Shown here: piece after piece, positions 17,964 to 26,462 of the stretch
Position numbering within the stretch: the stretch's first letter is position 1
Layout: each line of letters begins with the position of its first letter
Assembly (NCBI RefSeq): GCF_003386865.1
Contig: NZ_QTUA01000001.1
Location: forward strand, 2,852,001-2,916,000
Direction: 5' to 3'
Source: Calidifontibacter indicus
Lineage (GTDB): Bacteria > Actinomycetota > Actinomycetes > Actinomycetales > Dermatophilaceae
DNA: 64,000 nucleotides
Program-made: the position numbers and the translations under genes
Notes under the pieces: model-generated
What the model was told of the DNA's origin: nothing
Database searches by the model: none
The model's input: only the letters and a program-made list of their open reading frames with translations

Positions 17964-18530
17964 TCAGCGACGGGCCGCGGTCTGTTCGTGGATCTCGATC
18001 AGTTTCTCGATGCCAGCGGCCTTCGCGAGCGCGTCTGGTGCGACCTGACCGCCGAGCGACAGCGGCAGGTCGAAACAGTAGATCTCACCCTCGGCGAGGT
18101 CACCGAACTTGGCACGGGCCCCGCCGCGCGGACCCTCGAGGTCGGACAGGTGCGACTGCGGGCTCGGCAGGTGGTCGTTGAAGAAACCGACGACATCGGG
18201 AGCGACGAAGTTGTTGGTGAGGAAGTGCGGGTCGAGGCACTGCACCGGCCCGTCGCCCTGGACGTGGTAGACGTGGCCGAAGCTGGTGACCGCGAAGGGG
18301 AAACTGCGGACGTCGCTGCCGAGCCAGCGCTGCAGCACGGGCGACCACTGCGCCGGGTCGACGAGGGCGAGACGCTGCTGGCCGTAGAAACCGAGGCCGT
18401 GCCGGGTCCAGAGTTCGACGAGTTCGGCCGGGGCGTTCGCTGCTGCGTACTCCAGGAACGCGCGACCGGGCACCCGGACGTCCGGGTCGGGCGCGTAGGA
18501 GTCGAGGAAGCGCTGCACGGTGATCGTCAT
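17964..18530 (-). CDS. GAD-like / Tdi1-type (DUF1851) immunity-like protein
   Basis: The 188-residue product starts with a GAD-like region (PDPDVRVPGRAFLEYAA, HGLGFYGQQRLALVDP) and ends in the Tdi1 C-terminal pattern (ARAKFGDLAEGEIYCFDLPLSLGG, then a Leu/Ile helix). Proteins of this build include the immunity partner of the type VI effector Tde1 and many stand-alone copies of unknown role. No toxin gene or secretion locus lies nearby, so it looks like an orphan. TAGCAT seven bases before the ATG at 18530 marks a leaderless promoter and supports this start. Confidence 0.68.
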   Translation of the reverse strand: MTITVQRFLDSYAPDPDVRVPGRAFLEYAAANAPAELVELWTRHGLGFYGQQRLALVDPAQWSPVLQRWLGSDVRSFPFAVTSFGHVYHVQGDGPVQCLDPHFLTNNFVAPDVVGFFNDHLPSPQSHLSDLEGPRGGARAKFGDLAEGEIYCFDLPLSLGGQVAPDALAKAAGIEKLIEIHEQTAARR

Positions 18531-18537
18531 GCGCCAC

Positions 18538-18543
18538 ATGCTA
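18538..18543 (-). promoter_or_regulatory. -10 hexamer TAGCAT of the Tdi1-like gene
   Basis: TAGCAT lies seven bases before the ATG at 18530, and no ribosome site is present. Confidence 0.55.
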
Positions 18544-18635
18544 ACCAGCGCGCCCGGCGGTACAGGGGTCCACACTCCCGGCACTCGCGCAAACCCGGGT
18601 GAAACCACCCCTGGCGGGATGGGAACATAGGCGCC

Positions 18636-21290
18636 ATGACTGACGCCAGTACCCCCGCTATCCAGGTCCCGGACAAGCCCACCGTCGACGGCTTGGAGGA
18701 CAAGTGGGGACAGGTATGGCGTGAGCAGGACACCTACGCGTTCGACCGCGAGCGTGCGATGCAGTTGCCGCGTGAGCAGATCTTCGCGGTCGACACTCCC
18801 CCGCCCACGGCCAGCGGCGCACTCCACCTCGGCCACGTCTTCGGTTACACCCAGGCCGACTGCCTGGCGCGCTACCACCGGATGACCGGCAAGGAGGTGT
18901 TCTACCCGATCGGTTGGGACGACAACGGCCTGCCGACCGAGCGTCGGGTGCAGAACTACTACGGCGTGCGCGGCGACGCGACCCTGCCCTACGACCCCGA
19001 CTTCACCCCGCCGACCGAGGGCGCGGAGGGCAAGTCGGTGAAGGCCGCCGACCAGAAGCCGGTCGGGCGCGCCAACTTCATCGAGCTGTGCGAGAAGCTC
19101 ACCGCGATCGACGAGGTGGCCTTCGAGGACACCTTCCGCCGGCTCGGGCTCTCCATCGACTGGAACGTGCAGTACCGCACCATCGACGACCGCTCCCGGG
19201 CCGTCGCCCAGCAGGCCTTCCTGCGCAACCTGGCCCGCGGTGAGGCCTACCAGGCGGAGGCGCCGGGGCTGTGGGACGTCACCTTCCAGACCGCGGTAGC
19301 CCAGGCCGAGCTCGAGGCCCGCGACTACCCGGGCGCCTTCCACAAGGTCAGCTTCCACAAGCCCGACGGCTCCACCGTCGAGATCGAGACCACCCGCCCC
19401 GAGCTCATCCCGGCCGTCGTGGCGCTCATCGCCCACCCGGACGACGAGCGTTACCAGCCGCTGATCGGCAGCACGGTCACCTCGCCGCTGTTCGGCGTGG
19501 AGATCCCGGTGCTCGCCCACCCGGCGGCCGAGCCCGACAAGGGCGCCGGCATCGCGATGTGCTGCACCTTCGGTGACCTCACCGACGTGCAGTGGTGGCG
19601 CGAGCTGCAGTTGCCGATCCGCTCGATCATCACCCGCAACGGCCGCATCACCGGCGATCTACCGGAGTGGATCGCGGGCGGCCCGGGCGAGCAGCTCTAC
19701 ACCGAAGAGCTCGCGACCAAGACCGTGCACTCGGCGCGCGAGGCGATCGTCGCCGCGCTGCGCGAGTCGGGCGACCTGGTCGGCGAACCGGTGAAGACCC
19801 AGCGCAAGGCGAACTTCTTCGAGAAGGGTGACAAGCCGCTGGAGATCGTCACCAGCCGCCAGTGGTACATCCGCAACGGCGGCCGCAGCGAGCAGTTGCG
19901 CGACGACCTCGTGGCCCGCGGCCAGGAGATCGACTTCCACCCGACGTTCATGCGCAGCCGCTACACCAACTGGATCACCGGGCTCAACGGCGACTGGTTG
20001 ATCAGCCGGCAGCGCTTCTTCGGTGTGCAGTTCCCGGTCTGGTACCGCCTCGACGAGCAGGGCGAGGTCGTGCACGACGACCCGCTGCTCGCCGAGGAGT
20101 CGCGGCTGCCGGTCGACCCCACCAGCGAGGTGCCGGACGGCTACACCGAGGAACAGCGCGACCAGCCGGGTGGGTTCACCGCCGACACCGACATCATGGA
20201 CACCTGGGCGACGTCGTCGCTCTCGCCGCAGATCGCGGCCGGGTGGCCGGTGGCGGCCGATCCGCTCGGCAAGAACGACCCGGAGCTGTTCGCCAAGATC
20301 TTCCCGATGAACATGCGTCCGCAGGGGCACGACATCATCCGCACCTGGCTGTTCGCCACTGTGGTGCGCGCCCACTACGAACACGGCAGTGCGCCGTGGA
20401 CCGACGCCTACATCAACGGCTGGATCCTCGACCCCGACCGCAAGAAGATGTCGAAGTCGAAGGGCAACGCCACCACCCCGAGCGACATGCTCGAGGCCAA
20501 CGGCACCGACGCCGTGCGCTACTGGGCCGCCATCGCGCGCCCGGGCACCGACACCGTCGACGACCCGCAGCAGATCAAGATCGGCCGCCGCCTCGCGATG
20601 AAGCTGCTCAACGCGAGCAAGTTCGCGCTGACGATGGGCACCGAGGGTGAACCCGTCGGCGGCGTCGAGGCGATCACCGAGCCGCTCGACCGCGCGATGA
20701 TCGCCGGTCTCGCGCAGGTTGTGGAGCAGGCCACCCGGGCGTACGAGGCGTGGGACTACGCCCGCGCGCTCGACGTGACCGAGACCTTCTTCTGGACCTT
20801 CTGCGACGACTACATCGAGCTGGTGAAGGACCGCGCCTACGGCGGTCGTGACAACCCGGTCGCACCCGAGGCAGCTGCCTCCGCGCGGGCTGCCCTGCGG
20901 CTGGCCCTCGATGTGCAGCTGCGTCTGCTCGCGCCGGTGCTGTGCTACTCGGCCGAGGAGGTGTGGTCGTGGTTCAAGCAGGGTTCGGTGCACAAGGCCG
21001 CGTGGCCGTCGGTCGACGAATTGTCTTCGGCCGCAGGTGATTCCGCGGTGCTCGACGCCGTCGGCGCGGCGCTGGCGGGTGTGCGCAAGGCGAAGTCCGA
21101 CGCCAAGCTCGGCATGCGTGCCGAGGTCAGCTCGATCACCTTCGCCGGTCCGGCCGAAACGCTCGACCGGGTGCGTAGCGGCGAGGCCGACCTGCGCGCC
21201 GCCGGCAAGGTGACCGGGCTGGCGTACGCCGATGCCGACGCCTTCGAGGTGCGTGACGCGCAGCTGATCCCGCCGCCGCCGAAGAGCTGA
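18636..21290 (+). CDS. valS: valyl-tRNA synthetase, archaeal-type
   Basis: This class I enzyme charges tRNA-Val. The 884-residue product has HIGH as HLGH at 64-67 and KMSKS from residue 604, with a CP1 editing domain between them. The sequence around the active site (AVDTPPPTASGALHLGH, YPIGWDDNGLPTERRV) follows the archaeal-type ValS pattern rather than the usual bacterial PPPNVTGSLHMGH and DHAGIATQ. It has no T-box. Unlike ileS, it is a single-gene unit between divergent and downstream operons. Confidence 0.93.
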   Translation: MTDASTPAIQVPDKPTVDGLEDKWGQVWREQDTYAFDRERAMQLPREQIFAVDTPPPTASGALHLGHVFGYTQADCLARYHRMTGKEVFYPIGWDDNGLPTERRVQNYYGVRGDATLPYDPDFTPPTEGAEGKSVKAADQKPVGRANFIELCEKLTAIDEVAFEDTFRRLGLSIDWNVQYRTIDDRSRAVAQQAFLRNLARGEAYQAEAPGLWDVTFQTAVAQAELEARDYPGAFHKVSFHKPDGSTVEIETTRPELIPAVVALIAHPDDERYQPLIGSTVTSPLFGVEIPVLAHPAAEPDKGAGIAMCCTFGDLTDVQWWRELQLPIRSIITRNGRITGDLPEWIAGGPGEQLYTEELATKTVHSAREAIVAALRESGDLVGEPVKTQRKANFFEKGDKPLEIVTSRQWYIRNGGRSEQLRDDLVARGQEIDFHPTFMRSRYTNWITGLNGDWLISRQRFFGVQFPVWYRLDEQGEVVHDDPLLAEESRLPVDPTSEVPDGYTEEQRDQPGGFTADTDIMDTWATSSLSPQIAAGWPVAADPLGKNDPELFAKIFPMNMRPQGHDIIRTWLFATVVRAHYEHGSAPWTDAYINGWILDPDRKKMSKSKGNATTPSDMLEANGTDAVRYWAAIARPGTDTVDDPQQIKIGRRLAMKLLNASKFALTMGTEGEPVGGVEAITEPLDRAMIAGLAQVVEQATRAYEAWDYARALDVTETFFWTFCDDYIELVKDRAYGGRDNPVAPEAAASARAALRLALDVQLRLLAPVLCYSAEEVWSWFKQGSVHKAAWPSVDELSSAAGDSAVLDAVGAALAGVRKAKSDAKLGMRAEVSSITFAGPAETLDRVRSGEADLRAAGKVTGLAYADADAFEVRDAQLIPPPPKS

Positions 21291-21342
21291 TGCCCGGCTC
21301 CCGACAACGAGTAGGGTCGCGCGACGATGCGGGGGTGACGAG

Positions 21343-22062
21343 GTGGAGCCGGGAGCCGGTGCTGTAGCCGGCGATCGCGCTCGAGTGACGAATGTCGTCG
21401 CGGTGACCGCGGTGGTCGTCATGGCTGCGGCGGTCGCCGTGGTGTACCGACGTCCGGCACTGGTCACCTACACCGACGTCACCCCGCCGGTACGCCCCTC
21501 CCCGTCGCCCACCACGACGTCGACTCCTCTACCGGGTGCGGGTCAGGCCCCAACGGTCCCGGTCCCCGATCTGAGCGGGTACGGCCCCGACCTGACCCGA
21601 CTGTTCGTGTTCGGTTGTGCGGTAGTTGCTCTCGCCGCAACCTGTTGGCTGGTCGTCGCGCTCGTGCGGGCCATCGGTCTGCGGCATCGCCGGCTGCACA
21701 CGCCTCCGGTGGCGCTCGCCCCGCCGCTGGCCACGCTCGTCGCGGAGTCGGTCGAACACTCGCTCACCGACCTGTCGGTCGGCACCCCGGACAACGCGAT
21801 CATCCGGTGCTGGGTGGGCCTGCAGGACGCCGCCCGCGCGGCCGGCGTCGAGCCCCGGCCGAGCGAGACGTCGGCCGAGCTCACCGTCCGGTTGCTCGAC
21901 GAGTTGTCGGTCGACCGCGCTTCGGTGAGTCGCCTGGCCGCGTTGTACCGCGAAGCGCGGTTCTCCACCCACGATCTGACCGAGGACGACCGTGCGGCGG
22001 CGCTCGCAGCGCTGACCGCCATCAGGCGGTCGCTGCCGGATGCGGCGGTTTCCCATGCCTGA
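21343..22062 (+). CDS. DUF4129 membrane protein
   Basis: The 239-residue product has two transmembrane helices, near residues 16-34 and 88-110, separated by a Pro/Thr-rich extracellular loop, and a C-terminal cytoplasmic domain. That domain contains the DUF4129 pattern (IIRCWVGLQDAARAAGV, SETSAELTVRLL, LYREARFSTHDLTEDDRAAA). DUF4129 proteins accompany MoxR ATPases and DUF58 proteins in actinobacteria, as here. The role is unknown. The GTG start follows GGGGGTGACGAG. Confidence 0.8.
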   Translation: MEPGAGAVAGDRARVTNVVAVTAVVVMAAAVAVVYRRPALVTYTDVTPPVRPSPSPTTTSTPLPGAGQAPTVPVPDLSGYGPDLTRLFVFGCAVVALAATCWLVVALVRAIGLRHRRLHTPPVALAPPLATLVAESVEHSLTDLSVGTPDNAIIRCWVGLQDAARAAGVEPRPSETSAELTVRLLDELSVDRASVSRLAALYREARFSTHDLTEDDRAAALAALTAIRRSLPDAAVSHA

Positions 22063-22567
22063 GCCCGTGCGCCGCTGGGGTGTCCGACTGCTACGCGCGG
22101 TCGTGCTCGCGGCGGCCTTGTGGTGGATCGCCGGTCTGGTCGGCATGCACACCCGGTTGGCGGTCGATGTCGCCCTCGCCCTCGTGGCGACCGCGCTGCT
22201 CGGACTGGCTGCCGACACCGGACCCGCGTGGGCGATGTCGATGCCGACCGACCCGCCCGCCGACGCACGCAGCCGCACGGTGCAAGACCCCCGCCGGTCG
22301 TTGCTGCGCCGCATCGTCGACGACACCACGCGGGGACGCCACGGCGAACCCGTCCGCACCTCCGCCGCCACCCTGCAACGCACCCTGCGTGCCGTCGCCG
22401 CCCATCGCACCGGTCAGCACCTCGGCATCGTGCTCGACCCGGAGGACCGCACCGTGCTCGCCCGGCACCTCGACCCAGACCTTTCCGAATACCTTTGTGC
22501 GACAACACCACCCCCGATCGACCAACACCGGTTGGACGATCTGATCCGACGCATCGAGACTCTGTGA
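22055..22567 (+). CDS. membrane protein of the MoxR operon, unknown function
   Basis: The product has about 170 residues: two N-terminal transmembrane helices (ALWWIAGLVG, LALVATALLGLAAD) and a soluble C-terminal part with Arg- and His-rich helices. It lies between DUF4129 and MoxR, overlapping both: eight bases at its start and GTGA at its end. It is the usual small conserved membrane protein of such clusters. An ATG at 22040 is an alternative start. I do not recognise a named domain. Confidence 0.7.
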   Translation: MPEPVRRWGVRLLRAVVLAAALWWIAGLVGMHTRLAVDVALALVATALLGLAADTGPAWAMSMPTDPPADARSRTVQDPRRSLLRRIVDDTTRGRHGEPVRTSAATLQRTLRAVAAHRTGQHLGIVLDPEDRTVLARHLDPDLSEYLCATTPPPIDQHRLDDLIRRIETL

Positions 22568-23526
22568 CCGACATTGCGACGACGACCGAGACTGCCGCGC
22601 GCGTGCTCGACCAGGTCGAGCAGGTGGTGGTCGGCAAGCGTGCGTCCCTCGAACTCGTCCTGGCGGCGGTGCTGGCCGGTGGTCACGTGCTGCTGGAGGA
22701 CAACCCCGGCCTGGGCAAGACACTGGCGGCGAGATCGCTCGCCCAGTCGCTCGGGCTGGAGTTCAAGCGCGCTCAGTTCACCCCCGATCTCCTGCCGGCC
22801 GACCTCACCGGCGCCTACATCTACGACCAGGCGAAGGGCGAGTTCGCGTTCCGGCACGGTCCGGTCTTCACCGGGCTCCTGCTCGCGGACGAGGTCAACC
22901 GCACGCCACCGAAGACCCAGGCCGCGCTGTTGGAGGCGATGCAGGAACGCCAGGTGACGATCGAAGGACACACCTTCGCGCTGCCCGAGCCCTTCCATGT
23001 GATCGCCACGGCCAACCCGGTCGAGTACGAGGGCACCTACCCGCTGCCCGAAGCGCAACTCGACCGTTTCCTCGCCCGGGTCTCCTTCGGATATCCCTCT
23101 GCGGAACAGGAATTGGACGTCCTGCAGCGGCGCATCGCGCGCCGTCAGGAGGCCGTCGAGCTGCCCGCCGTCACCGATGCGACCGGCCTGCTGGCGATGC
23201 AGCAGGTCGTCGAGCAGGTCGCGGTGGAGACCAGCGTGCAGAAGTACTGCGTTGACCTGACCACGGCCACGCGGTCACACCCGCAGCTCATGCTCGGCGC
23301 CTCGCCGCGCGGCTCGCTCGCGCTGATGCTCCTCGCCCGTGCGATCGCGGTGATCCGCGGACGCGACTTCGTCAGCCCGGAAGACGTCAAGCGGGTCGCG
23401 GTCGCGGTGCTCGGCCATCGCGTCACCGTCAAACCCGAGCTCTGGATGGCGAACGTCGCCGGCGCCGGCGTCGTCCGTGCGCTGCTCGACACCGTGCCCG
23501 CACCGCAGGCGCTTCATGGCACCTGA
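22564..23526 (+). CDS. MoxR-type AAA+ ATPase
   Basis: MoxR ATPases act as chaperones that mature or activate partner complexes, often with von Willebrand-type or DUF58 partners. The 320-residue product shows Walker A (EDNPGLGKTLAARSLA, near residue 45), Walker B (LLLADEVNR), a sensor region (IATANPVEYEGTYPLPEAQLDRF) and the C-terminal lid. The GTG start overlaps the preceding stop, and its end overlaps the DUF58 start by 11 bases. The client is unknown but should be the neighbouring membrane proteins. Confidence 0.92.
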   Translation: MTDIATTTETAARVLDQVEQVVVGKRASLELVLAAVLAGGHVLLEDNPGLGKTLAARSLAQSLGLEFKRAQFTPDLLPADLTGAYIYDQAKGEFAFRHGPVFTGLLLADEVNRTPPKTQAALLEAMQERQVTIEGHTFALPEPFHVIATANPVEYEGTYPLPEAQLDRFLARVSFGYPSAEQELDVLQRRIARRQEAVELPAVTDATGLLAMQQVVEQVAVETSVQKYCVDLTTATRSHPQLMLGASPRGSLALMLLARAIAVIRGRDFVSPEDVKRVAVAVLGHRVTVKPELWMANVAGAGVVRALLDTVPAPQALHGT

Positions 23527-24837
23527 CGACCCGGAAATCGGCACGGGAGACCCGGGAGACACAGCGAACTCGTGGGTGCCCGGGCCGACCATGCTTGCTG
23601 CGGCCGCCGCCGCGGTGGGCCTGTGCACCCTGGCCGTGATCACCGCGCGAGCCGACCTCCTGGTGTTGGCGCTGCCGTTGATCGTCGTCACCGCGTGGGC
23701 CTTCGCGACCCGTCCGACAGGAGATCCGGCGGTGCGGGTTCGGCTCGGCAACCGCACACCCACCGAACAGGAATCGGTCGCGTGGACCGCAACGCTGCAC
23801 GACGCCGCCGGTGCGGAACAGTGGCATGCGGTCGTCGAGCCGACTCCCGGGGTCGTCTGGGACGGCGGACGCCCCGCGCAGACCTCGATGCCGACCTCCG
23901 CCACCGACCGCATCGATCTGACCTTCGCGTTGCGCCGCTGGGGCCCCGCCCAGACCGGCTCGGTCGAGATCGTCGCCGCCTCGCCCTGGGCGGCGTACGT
24001 GTGGGGGCCGGTGCACCTGCCCGGCAGCGACCTGCACGCGCTACCCCGGGTCGACCGGTTCAGCGGCCGCGCGCCGGTGCCGCACCCGATCGGTCTAGTC
24101 GGGTCCAACCGCAGCAGACGCACGGGCGACGGCACCGAGTTCGCCGACATCCGCGCCTTCCGAGCCGGCGACAAGCTGCGCACGATCCATTGGCCGGTCA
24201 CCACCCGCACCGGGCAACTGCATGTGCGCACCAGCTACGCCGAGCAGGACGCGGAGATCGTGCTCGTGCTCGACGGGTCGATCGACGTCGGGGGCACGGT
24301 GACACCGACAGTTCGCTCGACCTGGGCCTGCGAGCCTGCGCGTCGCTCGCGCACTATTTCCTCGGCCGCGGCGACCGCGTCGGCCTCGACGTGATCGGCA
24401 CCGGCTCGCTGCGGCACGTGCCGGTCTCCCTGGGCGCACGTCAGCAGCACAGCATTCTCGACGTGCTCAGCCGGGTGCGGGTCGGGCGATCCTCGGACGC
24501 CCACGCCGACCGGGTGCGGCTGCGGGTCTCCCCCGGCGCGACCGTCTTCCTCGTCACCACCCTGCTCACCGAACTCGGCACGGCGGTGGCCGCCGACCTG
24601 TCGCGGCGCGGTCTGCCCGTCGTCGTGATCGACTGTCTCCCAATGGAACCCGACCACCTCGACGAAGATCTGGTCGACCGGATGGCGTGGCGGATCCGGG
24701 CCCTCGAACGGCAGATGGACATCGACGGGCTGTCCCTGCGCGGTGTGCCGATCACCCCCTGGCGCGGGCCCGGCAGCCTCGATGCGGCGCTGCAGGTGCT
24801 CGGCCGCCGTTCGCCGGCGCGGGAGCGGCGGCGATGA
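23516..24837 (+). pseudogene. DUF58 protein, frameshifted near 24290
   Basis: Read in one frame from the ATG at 23516, the gene gives two N-terminal membrane helices, a beta-rich region and the DUF58 signature TEFADIRAFRAGDKLRTIHWP. It then leaves the conserved pattern after LDGSIDVGG. The remaining DUF58 sequence (SSLDLGLRACASLAHYFLGRGDRVGLD and onward) continues in another frame to the stop at 24837. Adding one G to the five-G run at 24290-24294 restores a single 440-residue protein. Overlaps with moxR (11 bases) and with the next gene (ATGA) are preserved. A recent mutation or a homopolymer sequencing error are both possible. Confidence 0.85.
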
Positions 24838-25367
24838 CGCTCCTTCCGCGACTCGACCGGCTGGTGCGCATCGACCCGACACGATTGCGCGTGCTGCTGG
24901 TGGCAGCCGCCGCCGTGGTCGGCTTCCACGTGTGCGCGGTCGCTGCGGGCGACCCGTCCTGGTTCGTGTTCGCGCTGGTGTTGGTGGCCACCGTGGGCCT
25001 CGCCGCACGCACCGACGGCGCCACCGAAGTGATGTTGCTCGCGCTGCTGGCCCTGGAGTGGTGGGGTGCCACCGATCGGGTGAGTTGGTGGAGCGTTCCC
25101 GCCGCCACCTGCCTCCTGGCTCTGCACAGCGCCGTCACCTTGGTCGCGTCGGGCCCCGACAGCGCACCCGTCCCGCGCGCACTCGCCGTGCGCTGGCTGC
25201 GCCGCACCGCGCTGGTCGCAGGGGGCTGCGCGGTCGCCGGATCGCTCGTGCTCGCCGTCCGATCGGTGGCTCTCGACGGCCCGTGGTGGCCGGTGCCGGT
25301 GGCCCTCGTCGTGCTCGCTGCGGTCACCGTCGTCTTCAGCGAATCGGTGCGCCGTCCCGATCGGTGA
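24834..25367 (+). CDS. membrane protein ending the MoxR/DUF58 operon
   Basis: The 177-residue product is mostly hydrophobic, with about five transmembrane segments. Its start overlaps the DUF58 stop as ATGA. No domain is recognised. Its place in a DUF4129-MoxR-DUF58 operon suggests a structural or accessory role in that envelope-associated system, which is inferred from position only. Confidence 0.7.
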   Translation: MTLLPRLDRLVRIDPTRLRVLLVAAAAVVGFHVCAVAAGDPSWFVFALVLVATVGLAARTDGATEVMLLALLALEWWGATDRVSWWSVPAATCLLALHSAVTLVASGPDSAPVPRALAVRWLRRTALVAGGCAVAGSLVLAVRSVALDGPWWPVPVALVVLAAVTVVFSESVRRPDR

Positions 25368-25388
25368 TACCCACCCGGGAGAAAGTCG

Positions 25389-25407
25389 TTAGGCGCTCCT
25401 AAGTTAA
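25389..25407 (+). promoter_or_regulatory. DtxR/IdeR-type iron box of the siderophore operon
   Basis: TTAGGCGCTCCTAAGTTAA matches the DtxR/IdeR consensus TTAGGTTAGCCTAACCTAA at 13 of 19 positions, including both TTAGG and CCTAA cores. The perfect palindrome CTAAGTTAACTTAG at 25399-25412 overlaps it. It lies about 40 bases before the lipoprotein gene and predicts repression by iron. Confidence 0.75.
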
Positions 25408-25445
25408 CTTAGCCTCCCCTTACAGCCACCTCGGAAGGTTTCATC

Positions 25446-26462
25446 GTGCCCGTTGCTCTCGCCCGCCCGACCCGCACCGTCGCACTCACCGCGGCGCTCG
25501 CCCTCGGCCTCGCCGCCTGCGGTTCGTCCGATTCTTCGAACAGCTCCTCCACCTCGAACGGCTCGTCCGCGTCCACCTCCGGTGCGGCGGCGCAGGCCAC
25601 CGGTCCGGTCACCGTGAAGGACGCCCAGGGCCGCTCGGTGAAGGTTGCCGCCAACCCCGGCAAGGTCGTGGTGCTCGACTGGAGCGTGGCGCGCAGCCTC
25701 ACCCAGCTCGGGGTGCCGATCGCGGCGCTGCCCAAGGCGAGCGGGGAGCTTCCGGCCGACATGGCCGCACTGAAGTCGGTGAAGACGGTCGGCACGTTGT
25801 TCGAACCCGACTACGAGGCGATCGCCGAGCTCGAACCCGACCTGATCATCATCGGTGGCCGTTCCGGCAACGCGAAGGTACTCAAGGAGATGACCAAGAT
25901 CTCCCCCAACGTCATCGACATGTCGGTGCGTGAGGACGACGCGACCAAGCACCTGTCCGCCGTCTCCGACCAGTACAAGACGCTCGCCTCGATCTGGGGC
26001 AAGTCGAGCCAGGCCGACACCCACCTCGCGTCGATGAACAAGGCGATCGGCGATGTGCGCACCAAGGCGACGAACGCCGGTGGCACGACGATGTTCGTGC
26101 AGGTCTCGGGCAGCAAGGTCGGGGCCTACGGTCCGGGCTCGCGCTTCGGCACCGTGTGGACCGACTTCGGGTTCAAGCCGGTCAATGCCCCACTGAAGAG
26201 CGACGGCGGGCACGGTGACGAGATCAACCAGGAATTCTTCCTGAAGTACAACCCGAGCCGCGTGCTGGTGCTCGACCGCAGCCGCACCATCGGTGAGTCG
26301 GCCAAGCCGGCCCTCGACGTGCTCAACTCGGGGCTGGTCAACAAGACCGACGCCGCCAAGAACAAGAAGATCTCGACCGTCGACGGCTTCTCCTGGTACC
26401 TCGCCACCGACACCCCGCTGTCGTACATCGCTGCCGCGAACGACCTCGCCAAGGTGCTGTGA
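25446..26462 (+). CDS. siderophore-binding lipoprotein of an iron ABC importer
   Basis: This extracellular lipoprotein captures a ferric siderophore and delivers it to the permease. The 338-residue product has a signal peptide with lipobox LAAC (Cys near residue 24), a Ser-rich linker and a class III binding fold. Fold markers are GRSVKVAANPGKVVVLDWSVA, IAELEPDLIIIGGRSG and a C-terminal STVDGFSWYLA. It most resembles CeuE/YclQ-like proteins that bind catecholate siderophores. The GTG start follows GGAAGG. It heads a four-gene operon behind an iron box. Confidence 0.9.
   Translation: MPVALARPTRTVALTAALALGLAACGSSDSSNSSSTSNGSSASTSGAAAQATGPVTVKDAQGRSVKVAANPGKVVVLDWSVARSLTQLGVPIAALPKASGELPADMAALKSVKTVGTLFEPDYEAIAELEPDLIIIGGRSGNAKVLKEMTKISPNVIDMSVREDDATKHLSAVSDQYKTLASIWGKSSQADTHLASMNKAIGDVRTKATNAGGTTMFVQVSGSKVGAYGPGSRFGTVWTDFGFKPVNAPLKSDGGHGDEINQEFFLKYNPSRVLVLDRSRTIGESAKPALDVLNSGLVNKTDAAKNKKISTVDGFSWYLATDTPLSYIAAANDLAKVL

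Noticed and set aside
17402-18530. Toxin-immunity pair made of the secreted protein and the Tdi1-like protein
   Set aside because: The genes are convergent, separated by a strong terminator and not cotranscribed, and the secreted protein has no toxin motif. Pairing is not supported.
24284-24300. Programmed frameshift in the DUF58 gene
   Set aside because: No slippery heptamer or downstream pseudoknot is evident, and DUF58 genes are not known for recoding. A mutation or sequencing error is simpler.
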